Assembly: GCA_934045075.1 (NCBI GenBank)
Contig: OW203723.1
Location: forward strand, 3,240,577-3,304,576
Source of the DNA: Yponomeuta sedellus
Lineage: Eukaryota; Arthropoda; Insecta; Lepidoptera; Yponomeutidae
Length of the DNA stretch: 64,000 nucleotides
Direction: 5' to 3'
Shown here: positions 28,741 through 39,938 of the stretch, in pieces
How the letters are laid out: each line of letters begins with the position of its first letter
Position numbering within the stretch: the first letter of the stretch is position 1
Position numbers and translations under genes: made by a program
The notes under the pieces: generated by a model
The model's input: only the letters and a program-made list of their open reading frames with translations
The model's database searches: none
What the model was told of the DNA's origin: nothing

Positions 28741-30234
28741 AATAATTCAATTCAATATATTAAGTTAATAATAATTACCAAAGATTTATTTCAAAAATTA
28801 AAAGATTGCGCTTATAAGATTTTCCTTACGTTCTTGAAAAATGGTGAAATAACGAAAAACATCAATCTATGTAGGCCGCTTCGTTGTTTAGCACATCACT
28901 CAGAAACTGCATTAGTTTGGTTATTTATTTAAATGTTCGTGATAGGTCGAGGTTGTTAGGCAAAGAAAAATTGGCAATTGGATAATTCTGGAAACTGAAA
29001 GCTAAACGAGCTGAAAATATTTATTGTTTGGGCTTCTGTCGGGCTACGGAGTCAGCGATAATTGTTTTGTGTGGTATAGGTAACAAAGAAAGCAGATCGA
29101 TATTTACAACCGATTTTAAAAAAGTAAATTCACCGAAATCTTTTTTACCCGTTTACCCGAATATTTTAAATTTTTTGTTTTGTTCTTTAATGTAGCTGGT
29201 CCCATGGTCTTGAAGTCATACTATGATGATGGAAACCTGAAGATATCAAGGGAACTCTTCAAATTTTTCAAAGGCATGAAGTGATTCAAATTAAGAAAAC
29301 GCCTAGTTCATTTCAATTGATTTAAGTGGTTTTTGTTCGTTTTATGTACACATAAAATAATGAAAAACAGAAAGACTTTTCTATTTTTTATTTTAATATT
29401 TTTCCTTTAGATTAAACGCTAAACAATCTTAATTGCCAACTTATTTTCGCTGATACTTCTCCTCCTAATGAAGCACACTCGGGCTCGGTAACTCAGCCGG
29501 TGGTATTAATTACAATTTAACTTCCACAGCATCGACGGTTTATCGGTGCCTGAATCCGGAAATGGGAAGGTGGGTTCAGAAAACCCGCTTAACTTACTAG
29601 AATTGGGTCTAACCAAGTCTTAATATCTGTTATAACTATTATTTAGTACATACAGCCTGGAACGTGTTATCAACCTCCTAGGACTGATCGACTTCCGCCA
29701 AAACCTCAATTTTTAGCCGAAATTGAAGTCCTAGGATGTATGTTCTAAAAATAGTTATCACAATGATGTTCAATTGGACAATTAGACTGAACAATCCTAA
29801 GTTATCCTGCGTCCCCCGCCAATGAAAGCGCCATTCATGTATATGTATTCATAAACGCTCACACGTTTTTGAATACATATATATTCATAAACTCATGCAG
29901 AGACTTGGGTCTGAAGATTCTGCCACTTGTTACTCAAAGTACGTCTAGCTTAACTTTCTTTATTGTTTCTATTCTATTTTTTTTTTCTGTTCAATTCAAT
30001 TCAATTCATTCGTTCTATTCTAGGTTTCTATTCAACCGAACGTAAAAATCACGAGTTGCTAAAAACGCATGCTCGACTTTGCTGAGACAACCTAATCAAA
30101 AAGATAACTCTGAATCAAGGATGTTTTAGTCTGAATTGGTTATGGCTAGTTACTGTTGGTTGGAATTGGTAAAGCTTAAAAGCGAGCTGTAAAATTGTAG
30201 TTTGCCGAAACTCCCGCCCGCTACATCGACCGTA
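28741..30234. other. Intergenic sequence without recognised gene
   Basis: No coding signal. It includes an imperfect inverted repeat at 29840-29882 (TATATGTATTCATAAACG and CGTTTTTGAATACATATA) and a CAATT-rich run near 29990. Confidence 0.4.
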
Positions 30235-30487
30235 CAGTCTATTCATTCTTACTTGTCCAATTTAGTAAACAAGATTCTACCCGTAAACTGTAACTTTTTA
30301 GTCCAAAAATGCCATATTTCCATAAATGAAGTAACTTGGAACACTCTTTTAGATAACACGCTGCCAATTTTATAAAGATAGTTCATGATAGTTCATGAAT
30401 TTGCGAGAAAATGTCTAGTTTAGGCATCTAATCTCACTTTTAAGGTTAGAATCTTGTTTACTAAATTGGACAAGAATAAATAGACTT
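30235..30487 (-). mobile_element. MITE A, copy 3, complete
   Basis: 253 bp, with TA at 30233-30234 and 30488-30489. TIRs CAGTCTATTCATTCTTACTT on the left and AATAAATAGACTT on the right, both followed inward by the GTCCAATTTAGTAAACAAGA block. The interior matches copy 1 in the opposite orientation (ACACGCTGCCAATTTTATAA). Confidence 0.9.
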
Positions 30488-30948
30488 TACAATAAGACTT
30501 CCTCCTAGGCAGATACAATGCAATAGTCATGCAAAACTATCGTTTAGCCACGTTATTAAACGGGTCTAATCGTAACTACGACGTATTTGACAACGGACGG
30601 TTGACTGGAAGAAAATGCTGCATTAAGTAGGCCTTTGTAGCACTTACAATAAAGATTTTATGCAATAAAGAATTTAACAATGATAATATGAACAACGCGA
30701 GACATTAATATTCGCACTTGACAAGTCAAGCCCCCAACTTTGTTAGATCTGAAATTATATTATTACCCACTTACCCTCATAGTTCCAGCTGTGGTACTCC
30801 TGAAAGTTTTCTATTCAGAAGGTCGGCGTTTATACTACTGTTAGCCTAAAGAAGGGTTGTTTAAAGTGTTATAATGTATTGATGTCTATCATAGAGGCAC
30901 TCACCACCACGGTGCCTACCTAAATGGGGGTGAATGCATATTCAATGA
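30488..30948. other. Spacer with MITE D scrap
   Basis: A MITE D terminus (ATTAAACGGGTCTAATCG) is at 30556-30573. Nothing else recognised. Confidence 0.4.
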
Positions 30949-31314
30949 TCGATAACAACCCTTATACGTCCCCACTGCTATGGCACGGGTCTCTTCCTGC
31001 ATCTCAGGAAGGTTACGCCATACTCCACTACGGAGGCCAAGAAGGGTTAGTGGAGGATTGTAAGACAGTGGCGGGTCTTACTGTCAGAAGTTATCAAGCC
31101 GCGTATAGGGCTTCTGAAATGGCTAAACGACTGTCATTACATGACAGCCGACACCAACGGCTTATCGTGCCTTGCGAAGCATGGAAACGCTCGGAAAAAT
31201 GCCACTAGCGGTAGTCACGGGATGGTCACCCATACTGCACCTGACCGTGCCTATTGTTGCTTAACTCAAGTGATTGATTCCAATCACTCAGCTCGACTAG
31301 GCCACGAGCGCTTC
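30949..31314 (-). repeat. 5S-derived SINE, reverse copy of an inverted pair
   Basis: Complete order of tail, body and 5S block in reverse (GGTCACCCATACTGCACCTG), ending GTGATTGATTCCAATCACTC. It faces the forward copy at 31486 with about 170 bp between. Confidence 0.85.
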
Positions 31315-31485
31315 AAATAATAAAAAATCTTCTTATAATGGCACCCTATGCGTTCATTAGTGGATTCTTACAAATAGGTTCTTTAACGATACAGGATAAA
31401 CAAACTGAGACTGATATTATGTGTGGGCATTGTAAATCTTCGCTCGTAGAATCGCTCGTAGCTCCAGCTGCCTGGGTGATATTAA

Positions 31486-31815
31486 CGATCACGAACGTTA
31501 AGCAACACAGGGCGCGTTCAGTGCATGGATGGGTGACCGTCTATGACTAACGCTAGTGGCGTTATTCCGAGCGGTTCCGTGCTCCGCATGGCACGTTAAG
31601 CAGTTGGTGCCAACCGCCGTCGATAGATGGCAGTCGTCAAGCCAAGTTAGAGGCCTTAGGGCGGCTTGAAAACTTCTGACAGTAAGATCAGCCACTAGTC
31701 TTGCAAGCCTCCACCAATCCGGGATAGGCCCTCGTGGTGGAGTATGGCCGATACCCTCTTCAGGGAAGAAACCCGTGACCCTCGGTGGGGACATACCTAA
31801 TGGGTTGATGATAAT
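31486..31815 (+). repeat. 5S-derived SINE with the clearest 5S rRNA head
   Basis: The head contains CGATCACGAACGTTAAGCAA, then GGGCGCGTTCAG, then TGCATGGATGGGTGACCGTC (31485-31541). This is the middle-to-3' part of 5S rRNA with its internal promoter. The SINE body and the tail ending TGGGTTGATGATAAT follow. Confidence 0.92.
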
Positions 31816-32251
31816 TGTAAATCTTGAAAAGTTACGACGCCGAAATGCTTCTTTCTCTATTTTTTTTTGTGTTGAAGTGATTAATTCCTCTGTTTGTTAT
31901 CTAGTAGGGGCTTAATCTCACCGGTTACAGAGTGGAAGTTTCCGTAATAATCAATATTAATCGCCGAGCATCATAAAAGGGATCTGTTACATTGAATTAG
32001 TGAACACTGAGCAGTCGGGGCATTTTCCCTGACAGGGTCGTAAGATGGAAACTGCTCACGACTAATGAATTCGAAGGACGTGGTCCAGTCTGATAGTTAG
32101 TCCAGTTTGTTTGTTAGTAGAAAAACAATCTGGGCCGAGTTTTAGAGAACTACAATGCGTTTTTTCTGTACATTCCACGGGTTGACTGGTAGAAAATTCT
32201 GTTACGATTTCCACCTTTTGTGCCATAAAGAATTAATTATAATAATTTATT
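31816..32251. other. Spacer
   Basis: No recognised gene or repeat. Confidence 0.35.
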
Positions 32252-32393
32252 TTGGGCGGCTTAAGAACTTCTGACAGTAAGACCCGCCACTGTCTTACAA
32301 CTCTCCACGAACTCCCGGACTTGGCCCCGTAGTGGAGTATGGCCTAACCTTCCGGCCAGCAGCAGTGGGGTTGACATACAAGAGTTGATATCG
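32252..32393 (+). repeat. 5S-derived SINE, tail half
   Basis: GGGCGGCTTAAGAACTTCTG through GGAGTATGGCCTAACCTTCC to CAAGAGTTGATATCG. The head is absent. Confidence 0.75.
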
Positions 32394-32734
32394 TTTATGA
32401 CAATTCCATGTATAGTGAGTTGCAGAGTCTACCGACTTCTTAATCTGTGGGCTTAATTAATGTTAATCGACTTTGCATCGTACATTGTATTGTTAAACAA
32501 TGAATCGTAAATCTTTGAAACAGGCCCCTAAAGCACGGCTATTTGCACGATCCCGGTTAGTTTTTTTTTTAATTAGCCATAACTGTGTCCCAGTTTATAA
32601 CGGTTAGTTTATAAACATTTATTATATTACCTACGCAGGATGGTAGAAATTGACGTTGGCACTGTAAAACATTTGGTTTTTAACGGATAGATCTTAGATT
32701 GGAATAGATACATAGATACTCGTAGATCTTAGAT
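32394..32734. other. Spacer
   Basis: AT-rich, nothing recognised. Confidence 0.35.
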
Positions 32735-32872
32735 AGATAGAGAACACTTTATTGTACATAAAAATGGAAATCACACAGATATTTCTTAAACTAAGAGTAC
32801 AAAAGGCGAAGGCCTTATCACTAAAAGTGATCTCTTCCAGACAAACTTTGGATTATATATTTAGATTATATA
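32735..32872 (-). repeat. Repeat F5, reverse copy (well preserved)
   Basis: AGATAGAGAACACTTTATTG, then CACACAGATATTTCTTAAAC, AAGAGTACAAAAGGCG and TCTCTTCCAGACAAACTTTG. Confidence 0.75.
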
Positions 32873-32939
32873 TTGATAAAGATTTCAATGCTACAGGCAG
32901 GTTTTATAAAATTAAATAATGTAATATAATGATTTCTCT

Positions 32940-33025
32940 GAAGCTAAAGACAGAGCGCTATAGCGCTCATTAGGGTAGGGCTATGTCTAGCAGTGGACTA
33001 ATACAGCCTGAAGAAGAAGAAGGAT
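32940..33025 (+). repeat. F8-type tail
   Basis: GACAGAGCGCTATAGCGCTC, GGGTAGGGCTATGTCTAGCA and a (GAA)n end. Similar tails lie at 23465-23560 and, reversed, at 50015-50095. Confidence 0.65.
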
Positions 33026-33060
33026 GATTTCTATTGTTGTAAATTACATTGTGATTTTTG

Positions 33061-33275
33061 TAGGTTGGTAAAGGTCGTCCCAGGCGGACATACATCGACC
33101 AGATAGGGGATGTATTAGCAAAGGGAAAGAAAAAGTACCTGGAACCGGTGTGCGTGCATGCAACGACTTATGAACGTTGATGAAGCGAAGGTGATCTGTC
33201 AGGATCGTGGCAAGTGGCAGTCCCCGGTCTCTGCCTACCCCTCTGGGATACAGGCGTGAGGTTATGTATGTATGC
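33061..33275 (+). pseudogene. LINE 3' end (best copy of the LINE-tail family)
   Basis: One frame reads GKGRPRRTYIDQIGDVLAKG; after a frameshift another reads CMQRLMNVDEAKVICQDR and then SAYPSGIQA before the TGA. This is the C-terminal end of a non-LTR LINE protein. A (TATG)n-like tail follows (GTTATGTATGTATG). Related fragments: 5056-5240, 36640-36760, 55152-55302 and 57785-57985. Confidence 0.75.
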
Positions 33276-33395
33276 ATTTATGTAAATTACATTGAAATTA
33301 AATAATACCTCAAAACATAGGACTCAGACTTGACTTGACTCGGAGTTTTGACTTGTAATGAATATTACCAATAAATGATGTCTATGTCTATGTCA

Positions 33396-33560
33396 GAAGG
33401 GTGAGACACCGGTTCGATTCCCAGTGCGGGCATATACCAGACTTTGTGTTCTAAGTTATGTACATATGTGATGTTATACTAGTAATACCACTCGCTATCT
33501 GTAAAGAAAAACATCGTGAGGAAACCTGAGTGACTGAAGTGTTTACATATGTTAGTTTCA
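33396..33560 (+). repeat. tRNA-derived SINE S4, partial
   Basis: Starts at a B box (CCGGTTCGATTCCCAG) and continues TTCTAAGTTATGTACATATG, ATACCACTCGCTATCTG and CATCGTGAGGAAACCTGAGT. Confidence 0.65.
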
Positions 33561-34225
33561 CTTAAAAAACTCCTAACGAAACTCTATTCCCTAGCTTATA
33601 AATGAATCTGAATGAAAAATTTACTAATTATACAAACTTTAACATGTTCCTACCCTACCCCTACTGCAATCTTAAGAAAGTAAAGAGAGTTCTTTAAAGT
33701 AAAGAAAGTACTTCGAAAGTAAACAGAGAAAAATAGTTTATATTTTTTTGATAATCTTGCTACTTCTGGAAAATTTCGTATTATTGGTATAATTCCCGAC
33801 AGATAGGTAACTTAAAAAAAAAACAGCGCAGTCGGGATAACTTCGTCTTAACGAAGAACCTTGGTGTAACTGTACTAAGTAACGATAGCAACAAAAGTTA
33901 TCGTAAGCCGGCTACATTACGGAACAGCGACGACTCTTTACAAGAGTCATCAATCACATAGAAACGGAAAACAATCCACGATGCGCCGACCATCAATGAG
34001 CCTTCCCAAGCAATTACAAGCGCGCAGTGTCGTGGACACGAATCGAAACGCACCCCATTCATTGCCGTAACAAAAGCTCGTTAAAAACAAATAGCCGAAA
34101 GTCGGAGGGCAATGGATTACGCACAGAAGCCTGGCGTTCCAAAATATTACGAGAGCCTAAATTGATTCATTACTAATAGTAGATACATACATTAACTCAG
34201 CGATGTGGTGTCGGCCTAGAGAATA
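33561..34225. other. Intergenic sequence
   Basis: No gene recognised. It has an AAAGTAAAG-rich patch near 33675-33730. Confidence 0.35.
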
Positions 34226-34449
34226 GCACCAACCCAATTCTTCCCGCGGGTGTCGTAAAAGGCGACTAAGGGACACGAACCGGGGGGTAGGCAGCAGGGC
34301 CCCCTGCAGTACATTTTCACCGAACTGCGGTTCCCAACCCGCATGCCCAGCGTGGGGATTATGGGTATTACCCCCTATGATAGCACAACGTGGCGGTCAT
34401 TAGGGGAGGGCTATGTCCAGCAATGGACTAGTAGCCTGATGAGACGAGA
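34226..34449 (+). repeat. Repeat F8, copy 2
   Basis: Closely matches 27394-27622. The frame near the end gives RSLGEGYVQQWTSS, like the end of RTE ORFs. Confidence 0.78.
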
Positions 34450-34689
34450 CATTAACTCACGCCTCTGTCCCGAAAGAGTAGTCAGAGACCTGGGAGCCGA
34501 TTCTCGCCCATGCGAATTGAAAGCGTAGACGCAAAATATTCGAAGATTTAGACATTTGTCGCATAAAAATAACATAAAATAACTCGACAGACTCATTAGA
34601 CATGTATTTTCTCATTCGAATTCAATCAAGCATGGCGTTCAGAATACAGATTTTGGCTGTCGCTCGACTTTTTATGTAAAATTCCAAGT

Positions 34690-34876
34690 TACTTCAGCCA
34701 GATGTTTCTGCCTGTACGTAGTACAGAGAGTATTGTAAATAGGTTCGAAATTTCACTGATGCCGGTGAGTCGCCCATTGTCTCAGTTGGGAGAACGCTGG
34801 CACAGTTAGCCAGAGGTCGCGGGTTCGAGTGCCGGCATGGGTGGAATTTTTAGCCTCTAAATTGGTTTTTAGAATT
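34690..34876 (+). repeat. tRNA-derived SINE S1, forward copy
   Basis: Leader CTTCAGCCAGATGTTTCTGC, GTACAGAGAGTATTG, then the tRNA-like GCCCATTGTCTCAGTTGGGA (A box) and GCGGGTTCGAGTGCCGG (B box), then TTTAGCCTCTAAATTGG. Confidence 0.8.
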
Positions 34877-36137
34877 CCAAGTCATATGCCTTAGAGTCTT
34901 ATACGACTTATTTGGTAATGAAGGAAGAATTAGCTCCCAGGGTGGCTACGAGCCTTACAGATCTCTTTTACTATCAACATTCAATAGTCATTGCGCTCAC
35001 GACTATTTCTGGTATTTTTACAGGTCTAGGTCCAAGTACCTAGGGCTTTAAAGCAGTCGTCACAAGAACGGCCGCTTTTAGAGCCCGAGGATTTTGGTTT
35101 AAGGTTTCTAAACTGTAGGTTTTAAAGTAGTCGTCACAGTTATTAAGATGTATGATGTTCACTCTTTGAAAAAACCGTATTACAAAACAATATGTGATTT
35201 TTATTCCATTGGTGACGGTATTTAGCGGGTAGCGCCTTAAAAAATTATCCACACCCACGTCATGCGGTACTTTTCCTGCACGTTTGTATTATCTCTTCTC
35301 TAAATGGTACGTAGCAGCTCGTAGCTAGAAAAGAATTTCACGTAAGTTTAAGTGAAAAATAGATCATTAATTGCGATCATAATTATGCGGATGAGATTTC
35401 TCCGTAGTTCGAACAAAATAATCTATCCACGGGGCAAGCATATCAATCCGAGCGATACCGAATCTATCTCTCTGTTCCACCTTATTTTATGACGAAAGGG
35501 CATCGCGGCAAGACGAGGGGGGCTGCCCGGGCTGCACCGACCTTGAGCCCCCATGGCCTACTTTTCTCCCGGGAGAACATCCCGGGCACCTAAAACACAC
35601 GACCGGTAGCCCGATTGTATGGCTCTGCAGGGTGGTCTAAGGTGTATTGAGTCGTGGTCCAGTGACACATGTCATATGGCTGAACCAATTCGTCAATAGG
35701 AGTCGTTTGTTAGGGCTGGGCTGGTCCGCGCGCACCTGTGATGCTGCGCACAGGGGGTGGGGGGAGCGGTATGCTGGGGCCGGAACAGCCTTCAGCGCTT
35801 GATCGAGCGTGCCTGGTTCTTAGTGGACTTATTTGGGGCTTTATAGTCGGCTTAAGTTTTTGAGTTCTTATAAAAGAATGTAAAAACGTTTTAAATGTTT
35901 TGTTGAAAACGTTTTCACTCAAACGGTCTGAAAACCATAATTAATTTCAAACATGCATGAGCTATAAAGCTTTATGAATCAGAAAACAGTTGTGAGGCGA
36001 AAATTTAGATCTTCGTTTTTAACTTCCATTATCAAATCCATTGTAAAAAAGGCGTGAAACTTAAGAAGGTAATTTTCCTTTAAAATTTAACCTGCTGTTA
36101 TTGCTTTTGAAATATTATTAACATTATTCACTTAGTT
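34877..36137. other. Intergenic, with a GC-rich block at 35505-35830
   Basis: No gene recognised. The GC-rich block (GAGGGGGGCTGCCCGGGCTG, CAGGGGGTGGGGGGAGCGG) stands out from the AT-rich surroundings. It could be the 5' region of a LINE or a CpG-rich regulatory patch; I cannot decide. Confidence 0.4.
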
Positions 36138-36318
36138 CCGGATTCACTTATTTAATTTTTTGTCGGAAGAGTCCGACCAGGTATCGCTCTGAGCTCGTAT
36201 CGTCGTCGTTTGCTCATTTCCGAAGCAACGCGAACTCCGTCTTTTCTCATCATACGCTCATCGTATCAGAACGAAACCTGATCGGACTCCGACAAAAAAC
36301 GAAGTAAGTAAATCCGTA
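36138..36318. mobile_element. Foldback MITE F10, complete
   Basis: Left arm CGGATTCACTTATTTAA, TTTTTTGTCGGAAGAGTCCG, ACCAGGTATCGCTCTGA; right arm TCAGAACGAAACCTGATCGG, ACTCCGACAAAAAACG, GTAAGTAAATCCG. The arms are about 50-55 bp. Related sequences are at 28613 and 45138. Confidence 0.75.
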
Positions 36319-36639
36319 AGTTTATTAAACCGCAGCATTTGAAAAAATAACAGCTGCTTCATACCAAATTTTGGTGTCCGCCCTACAGCTAAGGAGTTGA
36401 TTCGACGTTTTCCCCTTAGCTTAAGGTAAGGTTGCTCGTATTGCCGATTCAAATCACTTGCACCTTGTAGCTCTGACCTCATGTACTCGTAGAAAGAAAA
36501 CATCCGGGCTGCAGAGGGATTCGACCCCGCGTTCCTAAAATGTTACATGTTGTTAAAAGAGCTTGTTATTCCCCTTTTTCCGTAGATTTACTTAGCTGGG
36601 TATTAGATTTAGATAATAAACGAAACACGGAATTTTACA

Positions 36640-36760
36640 TAAGCTCGTGCCTGATTCCTAGAGGTAAAGGCAGAGACAAACGTTTGCTCCTTGCCACGAA
36701 CCTGACCACAACTCTTCCGCTACATCAACATTCACTAGTCGCTTACACATTTATTGGTAT
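36640..36760 (-). repeat. Diverged LINE-tail fragment
   Basis: CGTGCCTGATTCCTAGAGG, GGCAGAGACAAACG, TTGCCACGAACCTGACCACA and CATCAACATTCACTAGTCG resemble the LINE tail at 55152-55302. Confidence 0.5.
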
Positions 36761-36956
36761 TTTTTACCTGTATCAAACCGGGTGCGATTTGAATTTATGA
36801 AATGGAACGCGACCGCTTGTAAACGCTCTCTCTCGAAGCGCTCCAGAAATCCAGCGTGTCCCGTTCCAGCCCTTTCCGCTGAGGGCGGTCGCGGCAGGCC
36901 CCGCCGGCAGTCCCGCGCCCACCGCCACCCGGGCCGATCGTATCGTCTGCGGCCGC

Positions 36957-36971
36957 ATGAGCGCGTGCTAG
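36957..36971 (+). other. Minimal upstream ORF
   Basis: ATG AGC GCG TGC TAG, 38 bp before the main ATG at 37009. A second upstream ATG at 36993 runs in another frame across the main start. Both would lower translation from 37009 if they are in the mRNA. Confidence 0.45.
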
Positions 36972-37008
36972 CGCAGCGAGCGCGGGTGTGGTATGCCCGC
37001 GCGTTGCC

Positions 37009-37051
37009 ATGGCCGTGCTGCTGGCACTCACGCTTCTCGCGCTCCTGCCGG
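37009..37051 (+). CDS. First coding exon of an unknown secreted or membrane protein (partial)
   Basis: GCCATGG at the start is a strong initiation context. The codons give MAVLLALTLLALLP, then one base before the donor GTGAGT at 37052. This is a textbook signal-peptide h-region ending in Pro, with the exon in phase 1. Many receptor and extracellular-matrix genes have just such a short first coding exon in a CpG island, followed by a very long intron. I looked for a continuing exon to the right and found none I could support, so the gene is not identified. Chance is possible given the short length. Confidence 0.5.
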
Positions 37052-37180
37052 GTGAGTGCCCGCTACAGGCGGCGGCACGTGTGTGAACGGCCCGACCTGT
37101 TGGATGGCGCGTGTTGTGGATCGTGCCGCCGCCTGTGTAAACGAGCCTTCGCGGAGCTACGTGTGGGCCCGATACGCTGA

Positions 37181-38356
37181 CGATTTGCTATATTTCATGC
37201 GGAGGCGTGGGTTAAGTACAACGCCACTGTACAAAAAGAGAAGCTAAGTCCTCCATTGAGGCCCAATTGTCTAAAAGATTGAGTCAAGCAAGAAGCGTCG
37301 CTGTGAACGGTCCCACAGGTGGCTTCGCTGGAAGTGTTTTGTAAATCGTGTGTTTAAGTTGTTGGTCGAGATAACGCGTCAATTGAGCTGAGGTGTTGTG
37401 CGGGTTGTGTGAAGAAAAAGTGGTTTTTATTTGGATGCTGGGCGACGGATGTGATCAGATTGGTATATTTGGTGTGGCGTAGCGTTTAGGTGTTTTTAAG
37501 TTACTTTTCTAGCTGTCTCTTTTTTCAGGAATATTGCTGTGGTGAACTGTTTACATTGCTCACATTGAAATGTACTGCGAGATGACTTACAACATTCTAC
37601 CTACGACATAGCCTCCGAATTTTGCGTACTTTTACTATGTTAAGTACATCTAAGAATCTCCGTTTGTTGCGTGGTAATTAAATTAGACTAACGCACAAAT
37701 ACGTACCAATCAATCTAATTTTCAGTACATATTGGTATACCAAGTGGAGAAAATTTGTGAAATGGCCCAGCAGAGGGTATTGGCTCTCTGCTCGGACTTT
37801 CCCCGGATCTCTAAAACTCATTTCAAAGACTCCACTTTCCACGGCCGTTTTCACTTCGTTAATAAGATGCAGTGGAGCTATATCCTCTCTCATTTCTATC
37901 TCCAAGGGCCTGCCTGCTAGTATACGAGGCCGTAAAGCGCGCAAACTTTTACGATTGCATCTCACGGCGCTTTAACACTCTACAAGTCGGGTAACGATGC
38001 GATTTACTCCGGCGGAAACCTCTAGGACCTTAATTCTAGGTTTAATTTACCTACAGAGTACCTATATATTTTTTTTTTTTTTTAAATGAAAAAATATTTA
38101 TTTTAAGGAATGGTTACAACGACTTACATTCTTGAGCTTATATTATTCTAGAAGAAAAACATAACAAAAACGTAATTTTATGTGACTACTACCATAACTA
38201 GACTATCTAGTAGCCTGTATTTATGGTAAGTAGGCCCGTGCCTCTAACAAAAGGCGGAAGACAGTGGGTGGTGATGTCATGTTTATCAAACAATATTGAA
38301 TCTAGTAGAACATGTGAGGCCAAATATACTAATATCTAACATGCGGCATGCAATTT
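37181..38356. other. Presumed intron of the unknown gene
   Basis: No repeat family recognised. The frames at 37678-37965 overlap on both strands and have no recognisable domain. Confidence 0.35.
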
Positions 38357-38433
38357 ATGTGTGTCTGTGTATGTGTGTGTGTGTATGTGTGTGTGTGTGT
38401 ATGTGCATGTGTGTGTGTCTGTGTTTGTGTGTG
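38357..38433 (+). repeat. (GT)n microsatellite, interrupted
   Basis: A run of about 77 bp of GT with ATGT, CTGT and GCAT interruptions. The ORF across it is an artefact. Confidence 0.95.
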
Positions 38434-39750
38434 AGTTGTAGTGTGATTGAAGGGGGATATGTTGTTTTAACTGTTTACGAACTTTTCTGTATCGTCATAT
38501 GTTAGAGATTTTAGACGAGCTAGCACTTTCATTTTACATTCGTATATCGGTAGGTTAAATACATAGCAAATTTTATTGAATTTATTATAATTTATATTGA
38601 CTTATTTACAGGCATTGTGTCGTCAAGTCAGTAGTAGAGATCATTTCTGCAACAAAAGAATGGTCGCTAAGCTATCAATAGTCTACTATGGCGAATCTAA
38701 GCCGCAAACTTGTCTCTACGTTGCACAAAATAATCAGTTTTCCATGCGTAAAGAATTTTCTTTACTGGAAAAATTTAAAAGGTTTTGCGCATTGAAAAAA
38801 GTTTATCCTGTCTGATTGAAAACGCGAGCAAAAAACCCGGTTTTTGCCATTCTTCTTATAAAGAAGGGTGTTCTTGCTCCACCTTAATTATATGCCAGGG
38901 TTTCTTTGAGCACTCACAAACGTATAATAATTTCGGTTAATCAATCAAATAGTTATCTGAAAGTAATTAAGCTTATCTAAATTGTTACCATGAACTTGCC
39001 GAGACTGCATTAGCAGTTTGGCAAATGGTGTAATTATGTTTTTTTCACGTCTTCATGTAAATAAATAAGAAAATATAATAACAAATAGTTGCGTTTAGAC
39101 TCGTTGTATATTTATGTATAATTATATGATGATGATGACGAAGGTGACCTCAAGGGCCCGAAGACCAACAGGATCCCCAAAAAAGCCCACGTTATTTTTC
39201 AATGTTTAGTTACATTGGCTGCAGTTAAGGTCACCGCGGTAATTATACGTATAAGAGTATTGTAAGTCACTACAAATTCAGATCAAATCCTCGTACATAA
39301 GTATTTCCATCGTATGATGTAGCGGAACAATGCCGCCTGTATACTTTATTGTTTATTAAAAAGCTATGATTAAAAAACCAATTAAAGAATTACCTATCTA
39401 ACAGCAAAAGTAGAAAAAAGGTAAAGTAATATAATCTTTATGAAAGAAATGGAAAATTTGCTAAAAAATAAGTTTAAAGTCGTGGAACAAAAGGTCAATG
39501 ACTAATTTACGTATTTCTGGAATTGCAAATTATTTTCCTTTACCGTTATGTTTATGTTACATAAGTTAATATAAATATTAGCTCGACTCCGCTGACTATA
39601 ATATTAAAGAGAACTGGGAATTTTGAATTTCCTGCCACGCTGCAGGACTGTTTCTCATATATTACTTTTTCTCGCTGTAAAAACATCCTTGAAGAGATAA
39701 ATTTCATCTGTAAAATCTCGTGGAAAAAAATCGATGACTTTTCAATAGAA
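38434..39750. other. AT-rich non-coding sequence
   Basis: No gene recognised. Confidence 0.35.
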
Positions 39751-39938
39751 TATCTTCTCTAACATAAAAATGAATCGCAGAATGTGTTGGTAAGCGCAAA
39801 TCTCGAGAACAGCTGAATCAATTTCGATAATTCTTTTTTTTTAATATTCCTTGAAGTACGAGGATGGTTCTTACGGAGAGAATAACAAAAAAAATATTAA
39901 AGAACCGACTGTTAGGCGTTACGAAGTTCGCTGCGTCC
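39751..39938 (+). repeat. Interspersed repeat F4, copy 2
   Basis: AACATAAAAATGAATCGCAG, TGTGTTGGTAAGCGCAAATC, GAGGATGGTTCTTACGGAGA, CTGTTAGGCGTTACGAAGTT. Confidence 0.8.

Larger units (their letters stand above)
36790..37180 (+). promoter_or_regulatory. CpG island around an apparent first coding exon
   Basis: A GC- and CpG-dense patch (GGCGGTCGCGGCAGGCCCCG, CGCGCCCACCGCCACCCGGG, CTAGCGCAGCGAGCGCGGG) in an otherwise AT-rich region. It is not a recognised repeat. With the exon at 37009 it reads as a 5' UTR/promoter-proximal region of a + strand gene. ORFs here on both strands are due to the GC content. Confidence 0.55.

Noticed and set aside
31485..31541. 5S rRNA gene
   Set aside because: Only the middle-to-3' part of 5S is present, with changes, and the same non-5S body and tail follow in every copy.
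36782..37180. 132-codon Arg/Pro-rich ORF over the CpG island
   Set aside because: GC-rich sequence is open in several frames on both strands. The strong-context ATG at 37009 with a donor is the better reading.
38612..38815. Second exon of the orphan signal-peptide gene after TTATTTACAG
   Set aside because: In the phase required by the donor at 37052, a stop codon appears after seven codons.
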